Made by a program: the position numbers and the translations under genes. The notes below the pieces were generated by a model, which had not been told where the DNA came from, did no database searches, and saw nothing but the letters and a program-made list of their open reading frames with translations. This document shows positions 16,595-24,860 of a stretch of DNA of 52,452 bases, one piece after another (position 1 is the first letter of the stretch; each line of letters starts with the position of its first letter). Source of the DNA: Bradyrhizobium sp. CSA207 (GTDB lineage Bacteria > Pseudomonadota > Alphaproteobacteria > Rhizobiales > Xanthobacteraceae); assembly GCF_029051685.1 (NCBI RefSeq), contig NZ_JAACFT010000047.1, positions 1 through 52,452 on the forward strand. The letters run 5' to 3'.

Positions 16595-17926
16595 TCACAT
16601 CTTCATCTTCTGCATCGGCGTCCCCGGCTGCCGTGCAGGTTCTGCCGCCGGTGAGGCGACCTCGTAGGCGACGGTGCCTTGCGGGAACTGGTAAGGCCCG
16701 GGATCGCGGTAATCGTCGCGCGCCATTCCCTCGCGGATCTTCATCACCGTGAACATGCCGCCCATCTCGATCGGGCCGAACTGCCCGGTGCCGGTCATCA
16801 TCGGCAGCGTGTTGTCGGGCGCGGGCATCTCCATGTTGCCCATCGCCATGCCTGTCGAACCCATTGCCATGCCGTCCGGCGCGAGCTTGCCGACGGCCTT
16901 CGCGAGATCCTTGCGCGACACGCCGATCATGTTGCGCATGTCGTGGCCCATTGAGTTCATGGTGTGATGCGACTTGTGGCAGTGGAACGCCCAGTCGCCG
17001 GGATTGTCGGCGAGGACATCGAACACGCGCACCGCGCCTACCGGAACGTCGGTGGTCGTCTCCGGATATTGCGCGCTCTCCGGAATCCAGCCGCCGTCGG
17101 TGCTGGTCACCGCAAAACTGTGGCCGTGCAGATGGATCGGATGGTTGGTCATGCTGAGATTGCCGATGCGCACGCGCACCTTGTCGCCGAGCCTGACCGG
17201 GAGCGGATCGATGCCGGGAAACACCCGCGAATTCCAGGTCCACATGTTGAAGTCGGTCATCTCGTTGACTTTCGGCAGATACGTGCCGGGCTCGACGAGG
17301 TAGGTGCTCATCACGAAGACGAAATCGCGGTCGACGTGACGGAAATTCGGGTCGCGCGGATGCACGACGAACATGCCCATCATGCCCATCGCCATCTGCA
17401 CCATCTCGTCGGAATGCGGGTGGTACATGAAGGTTCCGCTCTTCTTCATCTCGAACTCGTAGACGAAGGTCTTGCCGGGCTCGATGTGCGGCTGGTTCAG
17501 CCCGCCGACACCGTCCATGCCGCTCGGCACGATCATGCCGTGCCAGTGCACGGTGGTGTATTCGGGCAGTCTGTTGGTGACGAAGATGCGGACCTTGTCG
17601 CCCTCGACCGCCTCGATGGTCGGGCCCGGCGACTGGCCGTTATAGCCCCACAGGTTCACCTTCATACCTTCGGCGAACTCGCGCACCACCGGCTCGGCGA
17701 CGAGATGAAATTCCTTCCAGTCGCCGTTCATGCGGAACGGCAGGGTCCAGCCGTTCAGCGTGACGACGGGGCGGTAGTCCGGGCCGCTGGCCGGATGCAA
17801 TGGCGGCTGCATCACCGCCTTGTCCATATGCGGGGCTTCCGGAATGCTCGCGGCCTGGACGCGGCCTTGAATCGCGCTCGCGCTCACGAGCGCGGCGGTG
17901 CCCAAAAATCCTCGGCGGGAAAACAT
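16595..17926 (-). CDS. Tat-exported multicopper oxidase (CopA/CueO-like)
   Basis: A 443-residue oxidase that probably turns toxic Cu(I) into Cu(II) in the periplasm. The Tat signal is MFSRRGFLG. All four copper-binding clusters are present: HWHG (127-130), HPHSDE (169-174), HPIHLHGH (262-269) and HCHKSHHTMNSM (315-326) with the type 1 Cys316 and axial Met326. A Met-rich C-terminal region (about 350-402: GMAMGSTGMAMGNMEM, LPMMTG, FTVMKIREGM) and a closing MQKMKM may collect Cu(I). The ATG at 17926 follows GGAGG by 5 bp; ATG at 17938 is an alternative. Confidence 0.92.
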   Translation of the reverse strand: MFSRRGFLGTAALVSASAIQGRVQAASIPEAPHMDKAVMQPPLHPASGPDYRPVVTLNGWTLPFRMNGDWKEFHLVAEPVVREFAEGMKVNLWGYNGQSPGPTIEAVEGDKVRIFVTNRLPEYTTVHWHGMIVPSGMDGVGGLNQPHIEPGKTFVYEFEMKKSGTFMYHPHSDEMVQMAMGMMGMFVVHPRDPNFRHVDRDFVFVMSTYLVEPGTYLPKVNEMTDFNMWTWNSRVFPGIDPLPVRLGDKVRVRIGNLSMTNHPIHLHGHSFAVTSTDGGWIPESAQYPETTTDVPVGAVRVFDVLADNPGDWAFHCHKSHHTMNSMGHDMRNMIGVSRKDLAKAVGKLAPDGMAMGSTGMAMGNMEMPAPDNTLPMMTGTGQFGPIEMGGMFTVMKIREGMARDDYRDPGPYQFPQGTVAYEVASPAAEPARQPGTPMQKMKM

Positions 17927-17939
17927 GTTGGCCTCCATC

Positions 17940-19376
17940 TCAGTGGCCGCCCTCGGCAGGTGCTGCCGCGGCGATGGTGGTCGGATTGTCGCCGCTGGAA
18001 GCCGGCGAGCCGCCGCCATTGACGACAGTCTGCAACTCGGACTGGGCGAGGAAGTAGCTTTGCTTCGCATCGATCGCCCCGCGCAGCGATGCCAGGCGCT
18101 GCCGCGCTTCGGTCAGTAGCGCGAAGATATCGACCTGCATGCTGGAGAAACGGAGCTGCATCTCCTCGGTGATGATCTTGCGCAACGGCACGATCTCGCG
18201 CTGATAGTGGCTGGCGATGTCATAGGTCGATCGGTAGGTGCGGTAAGCATCGCGCGCTTCGGAGCGGACGTTGACGGCGCGCTCGGTCAGACGATTGAAG
18301 GCGAGATTGTAGGTCTCCGCCGCCTGCCGCACCCGCACCTCGCCGCCGTCGAAGATCGGGATCTGGAACTGCACGTCGAAGCCGCGCTCGCGGAACGGTG
18401 CGCTGTCCGGATCCTGGGTGCGGCGGGAAATGCCGGCCAGATCGAGCAGCGTCACGAAGCGCGTCGCCTCGGTAAGGTTGAGCGCTTTGGCCAGCGCGGT
18501 CAGCTCGAGCCGCGCGATCTGCAAGTCGATGCGATGACCAACGGCGTCGGCCTCGATCGAAGGCAGCGCCAGCGGCCGGCGCGGTAGTGGCGGGAGCTGA
18601 CTGGGCAGACGGAAGTCAAGGCCGTCGTCCCACAGCCCCATCAGGCGCGCGAGCCTTTCCCGCCCGCTCGTCGCGGCCTGACGCGCGGCGGCGAGATCGG
18701 CGGTGGTCTCGGCGTAAAATACCTGCTCGCGGGCCTGGTCGAGCTTGTTGATCGAGCCGGTCTCGCCGAGCTTGGCGGCGAGCTGCGCGGTCGATTCCGC
18801 CATCGACTTGGCGTCCGTCAGCAGCACCACCATCTCGTTGGCCGCGACCGCCCTGACATGGGCGCGCCGAACATCGGCGGCGAGCCGGAGGGTCGCCAGC
18901 GCTGCGCGCAACTGCGCCTGTCGGAAACGCTCGCGCGCGATGTCGGAGCGGAACGGCAGTGTTGCCAGCGCCAGGATGTCGCCGACCACTTGGCGTTCGA
19001 TTTCGTTCGCGCCGTTGCCGCTGATGCGCGAGACTGAGAACACCGGATTGGGCGGCAGGCTCTGTTCCACCAGATCAGTCTCGGCCAGTGCCAGCTCGTT
19101 ATAGGTGGCTTGAAGTCCCTTGTTGTTGAGCAGCGCGATCTGCACGGCCGCGTCCGTGCTCAGCGTGCGCGACAACAGCCGGCGGACGGTTTCATTGGCT
19201 GCCTCCGCACCCTCAGGCGACCGGACGAAGGCCACGTCCTTGTGGATGGTCTGGCTGGTCAGGTCCGAGACCGCGGACATGCCGCTGTCAGGCGAGAAGG
19301 CGGCGCAGCCGGCAAGACCGGGTACGGAGAGGCCGAGCGCAGCCAGCAGCAGGCCGCGCGCAAAATGGTGTGCCAT
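17940..19376 (-). CDS. TolC-family outer-membrane lipoprotein (CusC-like)
   Basis: A 478-residue outer-membrane efflux protein. It starts with a lipoprotein signal (lipobox LAGC, about residues 21-24), then long amphipathic helices typical of the TolC trunk, with two repeated halves (LNNKGLQATYNELALAETDLVEQSLPPNP and later YNLAFNRLTERAVNVRSEARDAYRTYRSTYDIA). CusC and CzcC proteins of this type form the outer channel of metal RND pumps. No RND pump or membrane fusion gene is seen in the window, so the partner must lie elsewhere or this channel works differently. The stop is 13 bp before the oxidase start. Confidence 0.88.
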   Translation of the reverse strand: MAHHFARGLLLAALGLSVPGLAGCAAFSPDSGMSAVSDLTSQTIHKDVAFVRSPEGAEAANETVRRLLSRTLSTDAAVQIALLNNKGLQATYNELALAETDLVEQSLPPNPVFSVSRISGNGANEIERQVVGDILALATLPFRSDIARERFRQAQLRAALATLRLAADVRRAHVRAVAANEMVVLLTDAKSMAESTAQLAAKLGETGSINKLDQAREQVFYAETTADLAAARQAATSGRERLARLMGLWDDGLDFRLPSQLPPLPRRPLALPSIEADAVGHRIDLQIARLELTALAKALNLTEATRFVTLLDLAGISRRTQDPDSAPFRERGFDVQFQIPIFDGGEVRVRQAAETYNLAFNRLTERAVNVRSEARDAYRTYRSTYDIASHYQREIVPLRKIITEEMQLRFSSMQVDIFALLTEARQRLASLRGAIDAKQSYFLAQSELQTVVNGGGSPASSGDNPTTIAAAAPAEGGH

Positions 19377-19385
19377 GGCGCGCTC

Positions 19386-19670
19386 CTACCGGGGTTGCTT
19401 GGGCTGCGGCGCAACGTTGTCGTTGCGCTCGAGCCATGGTGCCGGTGTCGCGGGCCGCAGACTGGTGTAGGGCGCGATCGTCGAGCGATAGCCGACAGGC
19501 GCGACCTTGGCCGCTGGATCGGCCGGGTCGGCGCTGGCGAGCGGCACGGCGGCCGGCATGCAGCCTGACAGCGCCAGTCCAACCGCCGCCAGCAACAGCC
19601 ATCTGAATCGAAAGTATCGTCCGCGCGCCGAGAATACGGCAGCGGATCTCGCTCCGAAAAGCGTAAGCAT
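19386..19670 (-). CDS. Small Pro-rich lipoprotein of the copper operon
   Basis: A 94-residue protein with a lipoprotein signal: a basic n-region, hydrophobic WLLLAAVGLAL and lipobox LSGC at about 34-37. The mature part is short and Pro/Ala-rich (PLASADPADPAAKVAPVGYRS...). No known domain recognised. AGGGA lies upstream of the ATG at 19670. It ends 9 bp before the TolC-like gene, so it is part of the copper operon and may help that channel assemble or bind copper; this is inference from position. Confidence 0.7.
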   Translation of the reverse strand: MLTLFGARSAAVFSARGRYFRFRWLLLAAVGLALSGCMPAAVPLASADPADPAAKVAPVGYRSTIAPYTSLRPATPAPWLERNDNVAPQPKQPR

Positions 19671-19749
19671 GAATCATCCCTGATCTGTCCGAGGACCACG
19701 GGCGTGCGCGCGCAGACGCGCGACGCCTCAAGTCGTGACGTTGCTCAGA

Positions 19750-20190
19750 TCAGACGATGGGAGGGCGGTAGAGTAGGGGCGGCGCCTCGCTGTGCACGCG
19801 AACGGCGATCTCCGGGGCGCAAGTGGAGATCGGCAGGATCGGCTTTGCGATACCAGGCAGATCGGCCGGCAGCGCCGTCACGCACATCGTCCCGCAGCAC
19901 GGGCTCAGCTTGCCCTTGCCGTCGTGATGATGCTGTGCGGGCGCGTCCTGCGCAGCGGCGTGGTCATGACCATGGCTCTTGGCATGATCATGCGCTGTGT
20001 TGCCCGCGTGAATATGGCTGGTCTGATGATGTGCCGGCACAAGATCGGCCAGCACGGCGTCATCGGTCAGGCATGGCGCCGCCGTGCCCAAGGCAAGTGC
20101 CGCGGCCGGCGCGACGACGCAGAACAGATAGGCGAGGGCAACGAGCCATCCCGCCCTTATCCGTACTGATCGCGTCAACCGAAGGAACAT
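19750..20190 (-). CDS. His-rich, Cys-containing exported/membrane protein (DUF2946-like)
   Basis: A protein of about 146 residues with an N-terminal hydrophobic segment (AGWLVALAYLFCVVAPAAALALG), a central His-rich stretch (HHQTSHIHAG, HDHAKSHGHDHA, QHHHDGKG) and a Cys motif SPCCGTMC. The composition suggests periplasmic copper binding. It is the first gene of the operon. The start is uncertain: ATG codons at 20226, 20217 and 20190 are in frame and none has a clear ribosome-binding site; I took 20190 because it places basic residues right before the hydrophobic stretch. Resemblance to the DUF2946 group is from memory and moderate. Confidence 0.6.
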   Translation of the reverse strand: MFLRLTRSVRIRAGWLVALAYLFCVVAPAAALALGTAAPCLTDDAVLADLVPAHHQTSHIHAGNTAHDHAKSHGHDHAAAQDAPAQHHHDGKGKLSPCCGTMCVTALPADLPGIAKPILPISTCAPEIAVRVHSEAPPLLYRPPIV

Positions 20191-20310
20191 GCGTCCGAAA
20201 CACCTGTCGCGCGCCATGATGCACACGCAGATTGCAGACTAATGGCAAATCGCGATTTCGCCAAGCACTTCTTACCGCAGTGCACCGCGCATGCCCAATA
20301 TCGCGGCACG

Positions 20311-21600
20311 ATGCTTGACCGTGCGGCGATCACCGAACATGTTCCGCGCGTGCACGCACCAAATCCAGGACAAAGACCGGCTGCTTTCAGCCCTGACTCG
20401 CGTCAGGCCTGGGTGCGGCTCATTATTGCGCTTCTGATCGGCTCGATCGGCGCCGTCGGCATGTGGGCGGTCGTTGTCGTGATTCCCGTGGTGCAGGCCG
20501 AGTTCGCCGCCACGCGCGGCGCGGTGTCGCTCGCCTTCACCCTCATGATGTTCGGCTTCGGGATAGGCGGCGTGATCGCCGGCAAGATCACCGACCGGTT
20601 CGGCATCGTGCCGGCGATGGCGATCAGCATCGCCTTCCTCGGCGTCGCCAATATCCTGGCGGGGCTCTCGACCATGCTCTGGCAGTTCGTCGCCGCCTAC
20701 TTCCTGATCGGCCTCGGCACGTCGGCGACGTTCGCGCCGCTGATGGCGGAGGCTTCGCATTGGTTCGAGCGCTATCGCGGGCTGGCCGTGACCATCGTCG
20801 CCAGCGGCAACTACGTCGCCGGCACCATTTGGCCGCCGATCGTGAGCTTTGGCATGCAGAACTACGGCTGGCGCTACACCCATATCGGCATCGGCCTCGT
20901 CTGCGCCAGCCTGATGACGATGCTCGTGCTGGTCCTGCGTTCGCAGATGGGTGACGACAAGGTCCGCAATCACGCCAACGCGACGCCGCCGCGGGTCGAC
21001 CTCAAGCTTTCGACCAACACGCTGACGGTGCTGCTCTCGATCGCCTCCATCGCCTGCTGCGTGGCGATGGCAATGCCGCAAGTGCACATCGTTGCCTATT
21101 GCGGCGATCTCGGCTTCGGCGTGGCGCGAGGGGCGGAGATGCTGTCGCTGATGATGGCCTGCGGCATCGTCAGCCGGATCGGCTCAGGATATCTCGCCGA
21201 CAAGATCGGCGGCATTCCCACGCTGCTGATCGGATCGGTGGCCCAAGGCTTCGCACTGGTGTTTTACCTGTTCTTCGACAGCCTCGCCTCGCTCTATCTG
21301 ATCTCCGCGATGTTCGGCCTGTTCCAGGGCGGCATCGTGCCGAGTTACGCCATCATCGTGCGCGAGGCGATGCCGGCCAGCGAGGCGGCAACGCGCGTCG
21401 GCATCGTGATCTTCGCCTCGGTGTTCGGCATGTCCTTCGGCGGCTGGGTGTCCGGCGTCATCTTCGACGGCACCGGCTCCTACGCCGCGGCCTTCGCCAA
21501 CGGCGTCGCCTGGAACGCGCTCAATGTCGGGATCGTCGTGCTGCTGCTGATCCGCTCGCGCATGAATTCGGTGAGAGCCGGACCGGGCTTTGCGACCTAA
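20311..21600 (+). CDS. MFS transporter (oxalate/monocarboxylate-type)
   Basis: About 429 residues with 12 predicted membrane helices and the MFS loop motif between helices 2 and 3, GVIAGKITDRFGIVPAM. A second copy of that pattern, RIGSGYLADKIGG, is in the C-terminal half. The layout resembles the OFA/monocarboxylate group, but the substrate cannot be read from sequence. The ATG at 20311 is preferred; ATG at 20242 would add a hydrophilic extension that overlaps the promoter region shared with the copper operon. Its 3' end overlaps the convergent DUF4864 gene by 4 bp. Confidence 0.82.
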   Translation: MLDRAAITEHVPRVHAPNPGQRPAAFSPDSRQAWVRLIIALLIGSIGAVGMWAVVVVIPVVQAEFAATRGAVSLAFTLMMFGFGIGGVIAGKITDRFGIVPAMAISIAFLGVANILAGLSTMLWQFVAAYFLIGLGTSATFAPLMAEASHWFERYRGLAVTIVASGNYVAGTIWPPIVSFGMQNYGWRYTHIGIGLVCASLMTMLVLVLRSQMGDDKVRNHANATPPRVDLKLSTNTLTVLLSIASIACCVAMAMPQVHIVAYCGDLGFGVARGAEMLSLMMACGIVSRIGSGYLADKIGGIPTLLIGSVAQGFALVFYLFFDSLASLYLISAMFGLFQGGIVPSYAIIVREAMPASEAATRVGIVIFASVFGMSFGGWVSGVIFDGTGSYAAAFANGVAWNALNVGIVVLLLIRSRMNSVRAGPGFAT

Positions 21601-22016
21601 ACCGCCTGTCCCGCCTTCAAGAGCGAGCAGCCGGTGTAGCTGCCGTCGCCCTGCTGCTCGAGCGTGTAGAGCGCCTCCCAGGCTTCGCCATTGGCATCGA
21701 CGATGTGGACGCGCTGCGCGATCCGGTTGCCTTCGATCCTGCTCTCGCCGAACTCAAAACTCTTGTGCCGGTAGACCGGCGCGTAGCCGTTTTGCACCAT
21801 GGACATAAAGATGTCCGGCGCGGGAAAGATTTCCCTGATCGCCGGTGCGGCGTGGGAATAGGCAGCAGCCGAATCGTCGCGGACGAATGCCTGCTCCTGG
21901 GCGCGAATCACGCCTTGTGCCGCTGCGACATCGTCGGCCGTGCGTGCGGATGCGCCGCCCAGCAGCACAAATATCACGACAAGGACCGCACGCACGGCAA
22001 AACCTCGCTTGGCCAT
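21597..22016 (-). CDS. DUF4864 secreted protein
   Basis: A 139-residue protein with a signal peptide (AVRAVLVVIFVLLGGASA, about 7-24) and a small alpha+beta domain. It contains the pattern VIRAQEQAFVRDDSAAAYSHAAPAIREIF and YRHKSFEFGESRIEG...VHIVDANGEAWEALYTLEQQ. This matches DUF4864 as I remember it; function unknown, probably periplasmic. It shares 4 bp with the end of the convergent MFS gene. Confidence 0.78.
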   Translation of the reverse strand: MAKRGFAVRAVLVVIFVLLGGASARTADDVAAAQGVIRAQEQAFVRDDSAAAYSHAAPAIREIFPAPDIFMSMVQNGYAPVYRHKSFEFGESRIEGNRIAQRVHIVDANGEAWEALYTLEQQGDGSYTGCSLLKAGQAV

Positions 22017-22062
22017 CCCGGTTCAGCAAGCATATCGCCAGGCGGATGCCCAGGCAAACGGC

Positions 22063-22479
22063 CTAATGTGACAGCGGATCGAGGAAGGGGGTGTCGACCG
22101 CGCTGACATAAAAGATCACGACCCTGGTCTCGCCGCTCGTCCGATTGTAGCCGGTCATCGCCACGTTCGGCGGTTCCACCAGTGCCTCGCCGGCCTTCAC
22201 CGTTAGCGGCGGCTTGCCCTCGAGCTCGAGTGTGAAGGCGCCTTCGAGCACATAGACAGTCACCGGGAAGCGGTGGCTATGATAGGGCGTCTTGTCGCCC
22301 GGCTTGAACGACGCGGTCATTACCCGCACGGACTGCTTCTCGTCCTTCGGTAAGCCTTCAACCACTTGGCCAAGCACCAGATTCGGTTTGGCGAGACCCT
22401 GTGCCCCGTGGTCCTGCGCGGCGGCTGCGGCTGACCATCCCAGAACGATTGCGGCGCTGAGAACGAAACGGGGGCGCAT
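22063..22479 (-). CDS. Secreted cupin-domain protein
   Basis: A 138-residue protein with a signal peptide (1-21, ending AAAA/QDH) and one cupin barrel. The metal-binding first motif is PYHSHRFPVTVYVLEGAFTLELEG (two His and a Glu) and the second is GEALVEPPNVAMTGYN, where the usual second-motif His is absent. It is divergent from a LysR gene 109 bp away, a common layout for a LysR target. Substrate unknown. Confidence 0.8.
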   Translation of the reverse strand: MRPRFVLSAAIVLGWSAAAAAQDHGAQGLAKPNLVLGQVVEGLPKDEKQSVRVMTASFKPGDKTPYHSHRFPVTVYVLEGAFTLELEGKPPLTVKAGEALVEPPNVAMTGYNRTSGETRVVIFYVSAVDTPFLDPLSH

Positions 22480-22588
22480 CCGAAGTCTCCATTTGTAAGG
22501 TCGCTGAAGACATCAGCCTAGGTGCCGTCGCTCAGGCGCGGGAGCCGCAACATTGCGGTCGGCGGCCGCAGAAGTGCATAATCCCTTT

Positions 22589-23479
22589 ATGTTCGACTGG
22601 AATGACCTCAAATATTTCCTGGCGGTCGCGCGGCACGGCAGCACCATTGCCGCCGGCAAGGCGCTCGACCTCAGCCAGTCGACCGTGCACCGGCGGCTCG
22701 AGGAGCTGGAGCGGCGGCTCGGCCGCACTCTGGTGACGCGTCAGCCGAGCGGCTACCGCCTCACCGAATTCGGTCACATCATGCTGCCTTATGCCGAGCG
22801 GATCGAAGCCACCATCGACGACTTCCAGCGTCGGACGATCGACGCCGAGCAGGATATGAAGGGCGTGATCCGCGTCACCTGTCCCGAGCCGATCGTCGCC
22901 CGGCTCATCCAATCCGGTCTCGTCGGCAATTTTCACGGGCTGCATCCCTCGCTGCGCGTCGAATTCGTGATGAGCGACGGCTATCTCGACCTGTCGAAGG
23001 GCGAGGTCGATATCGCTTTTCGCTCGGGCGATACCGACGACGAGCTGGTCGGGCGCAAGATCGCCGAGTCGATCTGGGCGGTTTACGCCAGCCGCGACTA
23101 TCTCAACCGGCACGGCCCCCCGGAGCGTGTCGAGGATCTCACGCGTCATTTGCTGGTCGGGCTGGACGAATCCCTTGCCAATCACCGCGCCGTCAAATGG
23201 CTGAAGGAGGTCGCGCCCAATGCCAAGATGGCTGCGCGCGTTAACAGCGTGCTTGGCCTCGTTTCCGCGATCAAATCCGGCGTCGGCATCGGTCCGCTTC
23301 CCGTCGCGCTCGGCGATGCCGAAGCCGATCTCGTGCGCGTACTTGGCCCGATTCCGGAATTGACGCGGAGCTGGCGCATCCTGACGCACCCCGATCTCCG
23401 GCGCGTGCCGCGGATCGCCGCCTTCTTCGACTTTATCGTGCACCAGCGCGAGGCGCTGAAGCCGATCCTGACAGGGTGA
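22589..23479 (+). CDS. LysR-family transcriptional regulator
   Basis: A 296-residue regulator. The N-terminal winged helix begins FDWNDLKYFLAVARHGSTIAAGKALDLSQSTVHRRLEELERRLG. The C-terminal two-lobe effector domain runs from about 90 (GVIRVTCPEPIVARLI...) to the end. I chose the ATG at 22589 so that the helix-turn-helix starts at the usual place. Divergent from the secreted cupin gene, its probable target. Its stop lies only 2 bp from that of the convergent TetR gene. Confidence 0.9.
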   Translation: MFDWNDLKYFLAVARHGSTIAAGKALDLSQSTVHRRLEELERRLGRTLVTRQPSGYRLTEFGHIMLPYAERIEATIDDFQRRTIDAEQDMKGVIRVTCPEPIVARLIQSGLVGNFHGLHPSLRVEFVMSDGYLDLSKGEVDIAFRSGDTDDELVGRKIAESIWAVYASRDYLNRHGPPERVEDLTRHLLVGLDESLANHRAVKWLKEVAPNAKMAARVNSVLGLVSAIKSGVGIGPLPVALGDAEADLVRVLGPIPELTRSWRILTHPDLRRVPRIAAFFDFIVHQREALKPILTG

Positions 23480-23481
23480 TG

Positions 23482-24120
23482 CTATCGACTCCGCTTCGCG
23501 GCTGGCTTCGCCGGTTTGGTGGCGCGCGGTTTTGCCTTGACGGCGGTCTGAATGCACAGCCCATCGACGAGCACGCCAAGCATTCGCAGCACCGAGGATT
23601 GCCAGCCGGGCTGGTCGTGCATGTAGCACATCCCGATCAGCGCCCGGAGCAGGTCTTCCGGGCTGATGTCGGCACGCATCTGCCCGGCCGCAACCGCGCG
23701 GTCGAGCAGTGAGCCGATCGCCTTGGTCAGCCGGTCCATTGAGAAGGCGGCGAGCTCCGACGAACTCTGAAAGGTCAACGCCAGCGCGGCCGACATGCCC
23801 TTTTTCGTGGCAACGAATTCGACGGCGGAACACAGCCAGCGGCGCAGCGCGTCGACGGGGTCCTTGGCGCTTCGCAGATGCTCGGCGAGTTCGCTGAGCT
23901 GCTCGACCTCGCGACGGTACACCGCCTCGTATAAATCCTCTCGGGTCGGGAAGTGCCGATAGAGCGTGCCGATGCCGACGCCGGCGCGCTTCGCGACGGC
24001 CTCGAGGCTCGCCTCGGGCCCGCCCGCATTGAACACGGTTTTCGCCGCCTCAAGCACGCGCTCGCGATTGCGCACGGCATCGGCGCGGGGTTTGCGGATC
24101 TGGTCGGCGTGGTCGTCCAT
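23482..24120 (-). CDS. TetR-family transcriptional regulator
   Basis: A 212-residue repressor-type protein. The helix-turn-helix at about 14-60 reads NRERVLEAAKTVF...LEAVAKRAGVGIGTLYRHFPTREDLYEAVY, a textbook TetR pattern. The C-terminal ligand domain has RADISPEDLLRALIGMCYM, and the protein ends with a basic Lys/Pro tail. The chosen start is 24120; 24138 is also in frame. It is divergent from the molybdenum hydroxylase operon across a 242-bp gap, so it probably controls that operon in response to an aldehyde or aromatic ligand. Confidence 0.9.
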   Translation of the reverse strand: MDDHADQIRKPRADAVRNRERVLEAAKTVFNAGGPEASLEAVAKRAGVGIGTLYRHFPTREDLYEAVYRREVEQLSELAEHLRSAKDPVDALRRWLCSAVEFVATKKGMSAALALTFQSSSELAAFSMDRLTKAIGSLLDRAVAAGQMRADISPEDLLRALIGMCYMHDQPGWQSSVLRMLGVLVDGLCIQTAVKAKPRATKPAKPAAKRSR

Positions 24121-24362
24121 GCCGGCAATGTAGATCACGAATTGGTTAGATTGAACCCTTGCAGGGCTGCATCGCGTTGTCTGCGCACGGGCTTTTGACG
24201 AATTCCAAATATTTTCGGGCAGCTCTTGTTAAACGGAGGGAGCCTCCGTATCTTCGTTCAAACGTCGGCTCGGATCGCGTCCGGTCGGCGCAAAAATCGA
24301 CGGCGGCCACGGCGGTGGCGCGACGCGCGATCACTCATGTCCATATCTGATCGGAGCCTTGT

Positions 24363-24860
24363 ATGAACCACTCCATCAGCCTCACCGTGAACGGTGCGCG
24401 GCGCGACTTCGTCCTCGACGATCCGCGCGTCACGCTGCTCGATCTCCTGCGTGAGCGCCTCCATCTCACCGGAACCAAGAAGGGATGCGACCGCGGCCAG
24501 TGCGGCGCGTGCACCATTCTCGTCGACGGCAAGCGCATCAACTCCTGCCTGGCGCTCGCCATCAGCCATGACGGCGCCGATATCCTCACCATCGAAGGTG
24601 TCGCGCACGGCGACCAGCTTCACCCCGTACAAGCCGCCTTGATCGCCCATGACGGCTTCCAGTGCGGCTTCTGCACGCCGGGCCATATCATGAGCGCGAT
24701 CGGCATGATGCGCGAAGGCCAGGCTGGCAACGATCCCGAGCGGGTCCGCGAATGCATGAGCGGCAATCTCTGCCGCTGCGGCGCCTATGCCGGCATCGTC
24801 GATGCCGTGCTGGAGGCGCAGGCCGGCATGGACGAATCCAATCAGAGGCGCTCCGCATGA
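24363..24860 (+). CDS. Molybdenum hydroxylase, [2Fe-2S] subunit (PaoA-like)
   Basis: A 165-residue protein with two [2Fe-2S] clusters. The plant-ferredoxin-type cluster uses C42, C47, C50 and C62 (GCDRGQCGAC...INSC); the second, helical cluster uses C101, C104, C137 and C139 (CGFC...LCRC). It passes electrons from the Mo centre to the FAD subunit. Unlike E. coli PaoA it has no Tat signal: a stop codon sits in frame 15 bp upstream of the ATG. Its stop overlaps the ATG of the FAD subunit by 4 bp. Confidence 0.92.
   Translation: MNHSISLTVNGARRDFVLDDPRVTLLDLLRERLHLTGTKKGCDRGQCGACTILVDGKRINSCLALAISHDGADILTIEGVAHGDQLHPVQAALIAHDGFQCGFCTPGHIMSAIGMMREGQAGNDPERVRECMSGNLCRCGAYAGIVDAVLEAQAGMDESNQRRSA

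Noticed and set aside
16563..17243. A longer N-terminus for the cupredoxin
   Set aside because: The extra 227 codons lie inside the multicopper oxidase in another frame and are Arg/Gln-rich; a good ribosome-binding site and signal peptide mark the start at 16562.
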